A stretch of DNA of 63,651 bases, taken from the NCBI GenBank assembly GCA_937896895.1, contig CALBNV010000061.1, forward strand, positions 1 to 63,651. The letters are read 5' to 3'. Under the pieces are notes generated by a model that worked only from the letters and a program-made list of their open reading frames with translations, did not search any database and was not told the origin of the DNA. Position 1 is the stretch's first letter, and each line of letters begins with the position of its first letter. Source of the DNA: an uncultured Bacteroidales bacterium. Lineage in GTDB: Bacteria; Bacteroidota; Bacteroidia; Bacteroidales; F082. Made by a program: the position numbers and the translations under genes. Below are positions 61,464-63,651 of the stretch, piece by piece.

Positions 61464-62225
61464 GTGAAGATTTCTTTGATTACAGCGACTTTCAACAGCT
61501 CCAAGACTTTGCGAGACACAATGCAAAGTGTTCTCGGTCAGACATTTAAGGACGTTGAATATATTATTGTTGACGGTGGCTCGAAAGACGGCACAATGGA
61601 AATCGTCAAGGAGTTTGAACCGCGTTTTGAAGGCCGTCTGCGCTGGGTGTCGGAACGCGACAGAGGCATTTACGACGCCATGAACAAAGGCATCAGGATG
61701 GCCACAGGCGATGTCGTCGGAATATTGAACAGCGACGACTTTTTCGCCGCTGACGACATTCTGGAAAAAGTGAATGCCGAACTGACTGACAATGCGGATC
61801 TTGACGCCGTCTATGCTGATGTGCGCTACGTGAAATGGGCCGACACTTCGAAGACGGTCAGGATGTTCTCTGGAAAAAACTTCACGCGCAAAAAGTTGTG
61901 CTATGGTCAGATGCCGCCTCATCCTTCGTTTTATGTGAGACGTGAATGCTATGACAATCAAGGACTTTATAGTCTTGATTATCCTATTTGCGCCGACTAT
62001 GATATGTTTGTCAAAATGTTCTGGGAAGGAAATATAAAAGCAAAATACATAGATAAGGTGTTTGTGAACATGCGCAGTGGCGGCACTTCGAGCAGCGGCT
62101 TGTCGGTGCACCGTAAAATCATGATGGAGCGGCTCGCCTGCGTGAGAGAACACAGGCTGCCGAGCGGCTTCTTCAGACAATGCTTCCGTTATTTTGAAAG
62201 AATAACCAGTCTTTTGAAAAAGTAA
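61464..62225 (+). CDS. GT2 family glycosyltransferase
   Basis: A 253-residue GT-A glycosyltransferase starting at a GTG (61464), the only plausible start after the previous stop. Motifs: ISLITATFNSSKTLRDTMQS, IIVDGGSKDGTMEIVKEF, WVSERDRGIYDAMNKGIRMA, and the DXD-type NSDDFF; later MPPHPSFYVRRECYD. It resembles WcaE-type colanic acid and lipopolysaccharide glycosyltransferases. Position next to the initiating sugar transferase suggests it adds the second or a near-terminal sugar. Confidence 0.93.
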   Translation: MKISLITATFNSSKTLRDTMQSVLGQTFKDVEYIIVDGGSKDGTMEIVKEFEPRFEGRLRWVSERDRGIYDAMNKGIRMATGDVVGILNSDDFFAADDILEKVNAELTDNADLDAVYADVRYVKWADTSKTVRMFSGKNFTRKKLCYGQMPPHPSFYVRRECYDNQGLYSLDYPICADYDMFVKMFWEGNIKAKYIDKVFVNMRSGGTSSSGLSVHRKIMMERLACVREHRLPSGFFRQCFRYFERITSLLKK

Positions 62226-62229
62226 TGTT

Positions 62230-63585
62230 ATGAGAAATACTTATAAGTTCTGGTTCAAGAACGTTGCGTGTACCATCATCACGCTTGTGCTGGTTGGCGC
62301 GTTTGCTTTCTTATGGTACACAAGACTTAACGTGATGTTAGACAAGACCTTTCTCCTGAAAGGCAACTATGTCGTCATCGGGGTTTACGCTGTCACGACA
62401 ATTTTCTTTTTGAATTTCTTCGGCGGTTACAAAATCGGCGTGAGCAAAAAATCAAATGTCATCATTTCTCAGGCTATTGGCATTTTTTGCACAAACGCCG
62501 TCGATTTCGTGATAACGGTTCTTATCGCAGGCTATCTCAGCTACGTGCCAAGGATTTTCTTCTATTGCTTGGTGATGTTTATGGTGCAGATTCTGCTTGC
62601 CGGTGTGTTGTCATATTTTCTGATGACGTTGTACACAAACATCTTTCCGCCGGCTAAGATGCTGCATGTCAGTGGGGGAAACGACAACAACCTTGTGGCT
62701 AAGTTTAATACAAGAGGCGACAAATATATCGTTGCTGGTGACATTGCTTACACGGTTCCCGTTGATGAAATCGGTGCGGAGATACGCAGATATGACGGTG
62801 TCATCATCAACGATGTGCCTGATGAGGTGCGTGACAAAATCCTGGAAATGTGTTTTAACTACGGGAAAAAAGCCTATTTCATGCCGAAGATTTCCGATAT
62901 AATAGTCAGAAGCTCGGAGAGTCTTGATGTGTTCGATACTCCTTTGTTTTACAGCAGGAACAGGGCGTTCTCGTTTTCTGAAAGAATGGTGAAGAGATGT
63001 TTTGACATCGTCTTGGCATCGATGGGTCTGATGCTGCTCTCGCCGTTGATGATAGGTGTCTCGCTCGCAATCCATTTGTATGACCGCGGCCCTGTTTTCT
63101 ATCGTCAGACTCGTTACACAATCAACAGGAAGACGTTTAAGATATTTAAATTCAGGAGCATGATACAAGACGCGGAGAAAGACGGCGTGGCTCGTCTCGC
63201 CACCGAGAACGACAGCCGCATCACGCCGGTGGGGAGGTTTATCAGAGCCTGCCGCCTCGATGAGCTTCCACAGTTCATCAACATCCTGAAGGGCGACATG
63301 AGCTTCGTGGGACCGCGTCCGGAACGCCCCGAAATAGCTGACGAATATGAAAAGGAAATGCCTGAATTTGCGTACCGCCTCAAGGTCAAGGCCGGACTCA
63401 CCGGCTATGCGCAGGTTTACGGGAAATATAACACCACGTCACTCGACAAGCTGAAACTCGACATGATGTATGTCGAAAACTGTTCTCTCGTCCTTGACCT
63501 GAAACTTATCCTCCTGACCCTCAAGGTGATTTTCATGAAAGAAAGCACCGAGGGCATTGAAGAAGGGCAGACTGTGGCAAAATGA
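62230..63585 (+). CDS. Initiating polyprenyl glycosylphosphotransferase (WbaP/WcaJ-like)
   Basis: The 451-residue membrane enzyme transfers a sugar 1-phosphate from a nucleotide sugar to undecaprenyl phosphate, starting each repeat unit. Four N-terminal helices are followed by a Rossmann-like middle domain (KYIVAGDIAYTV, YDGVIINDVPDEV) and the catalytic C-terminal domain (about 255-451): KRCFDIVLASMGLMLLSPLM, RGPVFYRQTRYTINRKTFKI, FKFRSMIQDAEKDG, LDELPQFINILKGDMSFVGP and GLTGYAQVYGKYNTT. Which sugar is moved cannot be told. Its stop overlaps the next start (ATGATG). Confidence 0.95.
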   Translation: MRNTYKFWFKNVACTIITLVLVGAFAFLWYTRLNVMLDKTFLLKGNYVVIGVYAVTTIFFLNFFGGYKIGVSKKSNVIISQAIGIFCTNAVDFVITVLIAGYLSYVPRIFFYCLVMFMVQILLAGVLSYFLMTLYTNIFPPAKMLHVSGGNDNNLVAKFNTRGDKYIVAGDIAYTVPVDEIGAEIRRYDGVIINDVPDEVRDKILEMCFNYGKKAYFMPKISDIIVRSSESLDVFDTPLFYSRNRAFSFSERMVKRCFDIVLASMGLMLLSPLMIGVSLAIHLYDRGPVFYRQTRYTINRKTFKIFKFRSMIQDAEKDGVARLATENDSRITPVGRFIRACRLDELPQFINILKGDMSFVGPRPERPEIADEYEKEMPEFAYRLKVKAGLTGYAQVYGKYNTTSLDKLKLDMMYVENCSLVLDLKLILLTLKVIFMKESTEGIEEGQTVAK

Positions 63586-63651
63586 TGTCGATTAACGATT
63601 TCTCCCTTTATCGCCACGCCTGGATTTCGGCACCGCATTTCGAAAGACAAC
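63582..63651 (+). CDS. Start of a further gene, 3' truncated by the window
   Basis: An open frame starts ATGATG, overlapping the previous stop, and runs to the window edge (23 codons). The first residues, SINDFSLYRHA, recall the start of acyltransferase-3 membrane proteins (FSLYRHALMG-like), but the continuation WISAPHFERQ does not. In the +1 frame the downstream part reads LDFGTAFRKT. The call is therefore open: either an unrelated protein, or a frame disruption near the end. Confidence 0.4.
   Translation, partial: MMSINDFSLYRHAWISAPHFERQ

Noticed and set aside
61362..62180. A 272-codon open frame antisense to the GT2 glycosyltransferase gene
   Set aside because: The plus strand encodes a canonical GT2 with all motifs; the antisense frame is His/Arg-rich and shows no family features.

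Overview
The window looks like a chromosomal segment of a member of the Bacteroidota, most likely order Bacteroidales and probably animal-associated. The evidence is convergent. Almost every recognisable promoter has the Bacteroidota -7 element TAnnTTTG, and strong Shine-Dalgarno sites are not obvious. The gene order ileS / DksA-like / lspA, the separate atpD-atpC pair, a bifunctional Fkp, the DUF4954 protein, FISUMP-type exported proteins and RemB/Wzi-like barrels all point the same way. Fkp and a mutarotase imply salvage of free L-fucose, as expected in a gut or rumen habitat.

Layout. 1-1.4 kb: 3' part of a secreted FISUMP-like protein, then a repeat-rich gap. 1.8-10.4 kb: housekeeping genes (rlmH, atpDC, lspA, dksA-like, ileS, a ROK kinase, tRNA-Thr and a small membrane protein). 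10.4-15.8 kb (minus): a translationally coupled sugar-nucleotide operon nagB / N-acyltransferase / galE / manC / capD. 16-21 kb (minus): rfbA / rfbC / rfbB / DUF4954. 21.2-27.8 kb (plus): tsaB, then a heavy-metal efflux operon (His-rich exported protein, adaptor lipoprotein, RND pump, TolC-like channel). 27.8-33.6 kb (minus): a very large alpha-2-macroglobulin-like protein. 33.7-39.2 kb: tdk, an acidic protein, rsmI, an Omp85-like barrel, an FMN-binding protein and a PlsC-like acyltransferase.

39.2 kb to the right edge is one co-directional surface polysaccharide locus of at least 24 kb. It holds two paralogous O-antigen polymerase/ligase proteins flanking a Wzi/RemB-like barrel, then Fkp and mutarotase for GDP-fucose. 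A seven-gene cassette follows (4,6-dehydratase, aminotransferase, ATP-grasp ligase, MaoC-like hydratase, CitE-like lyase, left-handed beta-helix acyltransferase, CBS-nucleotidyltransferase) that appears to make and activate an unusual acylated amino sugar. Next come a Wzx flippase, several glycosyltransferases, a nucleotidyltransferase-PLP enzyme fusion paired with a LicD phosphotransferase, and the initiating sugar transferase. Most junctions are within 10 bp or overlap, so long polycistronic transcription from the promoter near 39,224 is plausible.

The two strongest candidates for undescribed biology are in this locus. One is the seven-gene cassette, which combines sugar amination with acyl-CoA-type chemistry and has no NeuB/NeuC. 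The other is the nucleotidyltransferase-PLP fusion plus LicD, which could be a self-contained route for adding a phospho-amino-alcohol such as phosphoethanolamine to the glycan. A third theme is mobile: small repeats that normally lie between genes have entered reading frames in frame, notably a perfect 28-bp palindrome inside the RND pump gene and CTCCACTCTC/AACTCTTAAC-type repeats inside the macroglobulin and fkp genes, and they provide the stop codons of rfbA and the DUF4954 gene.
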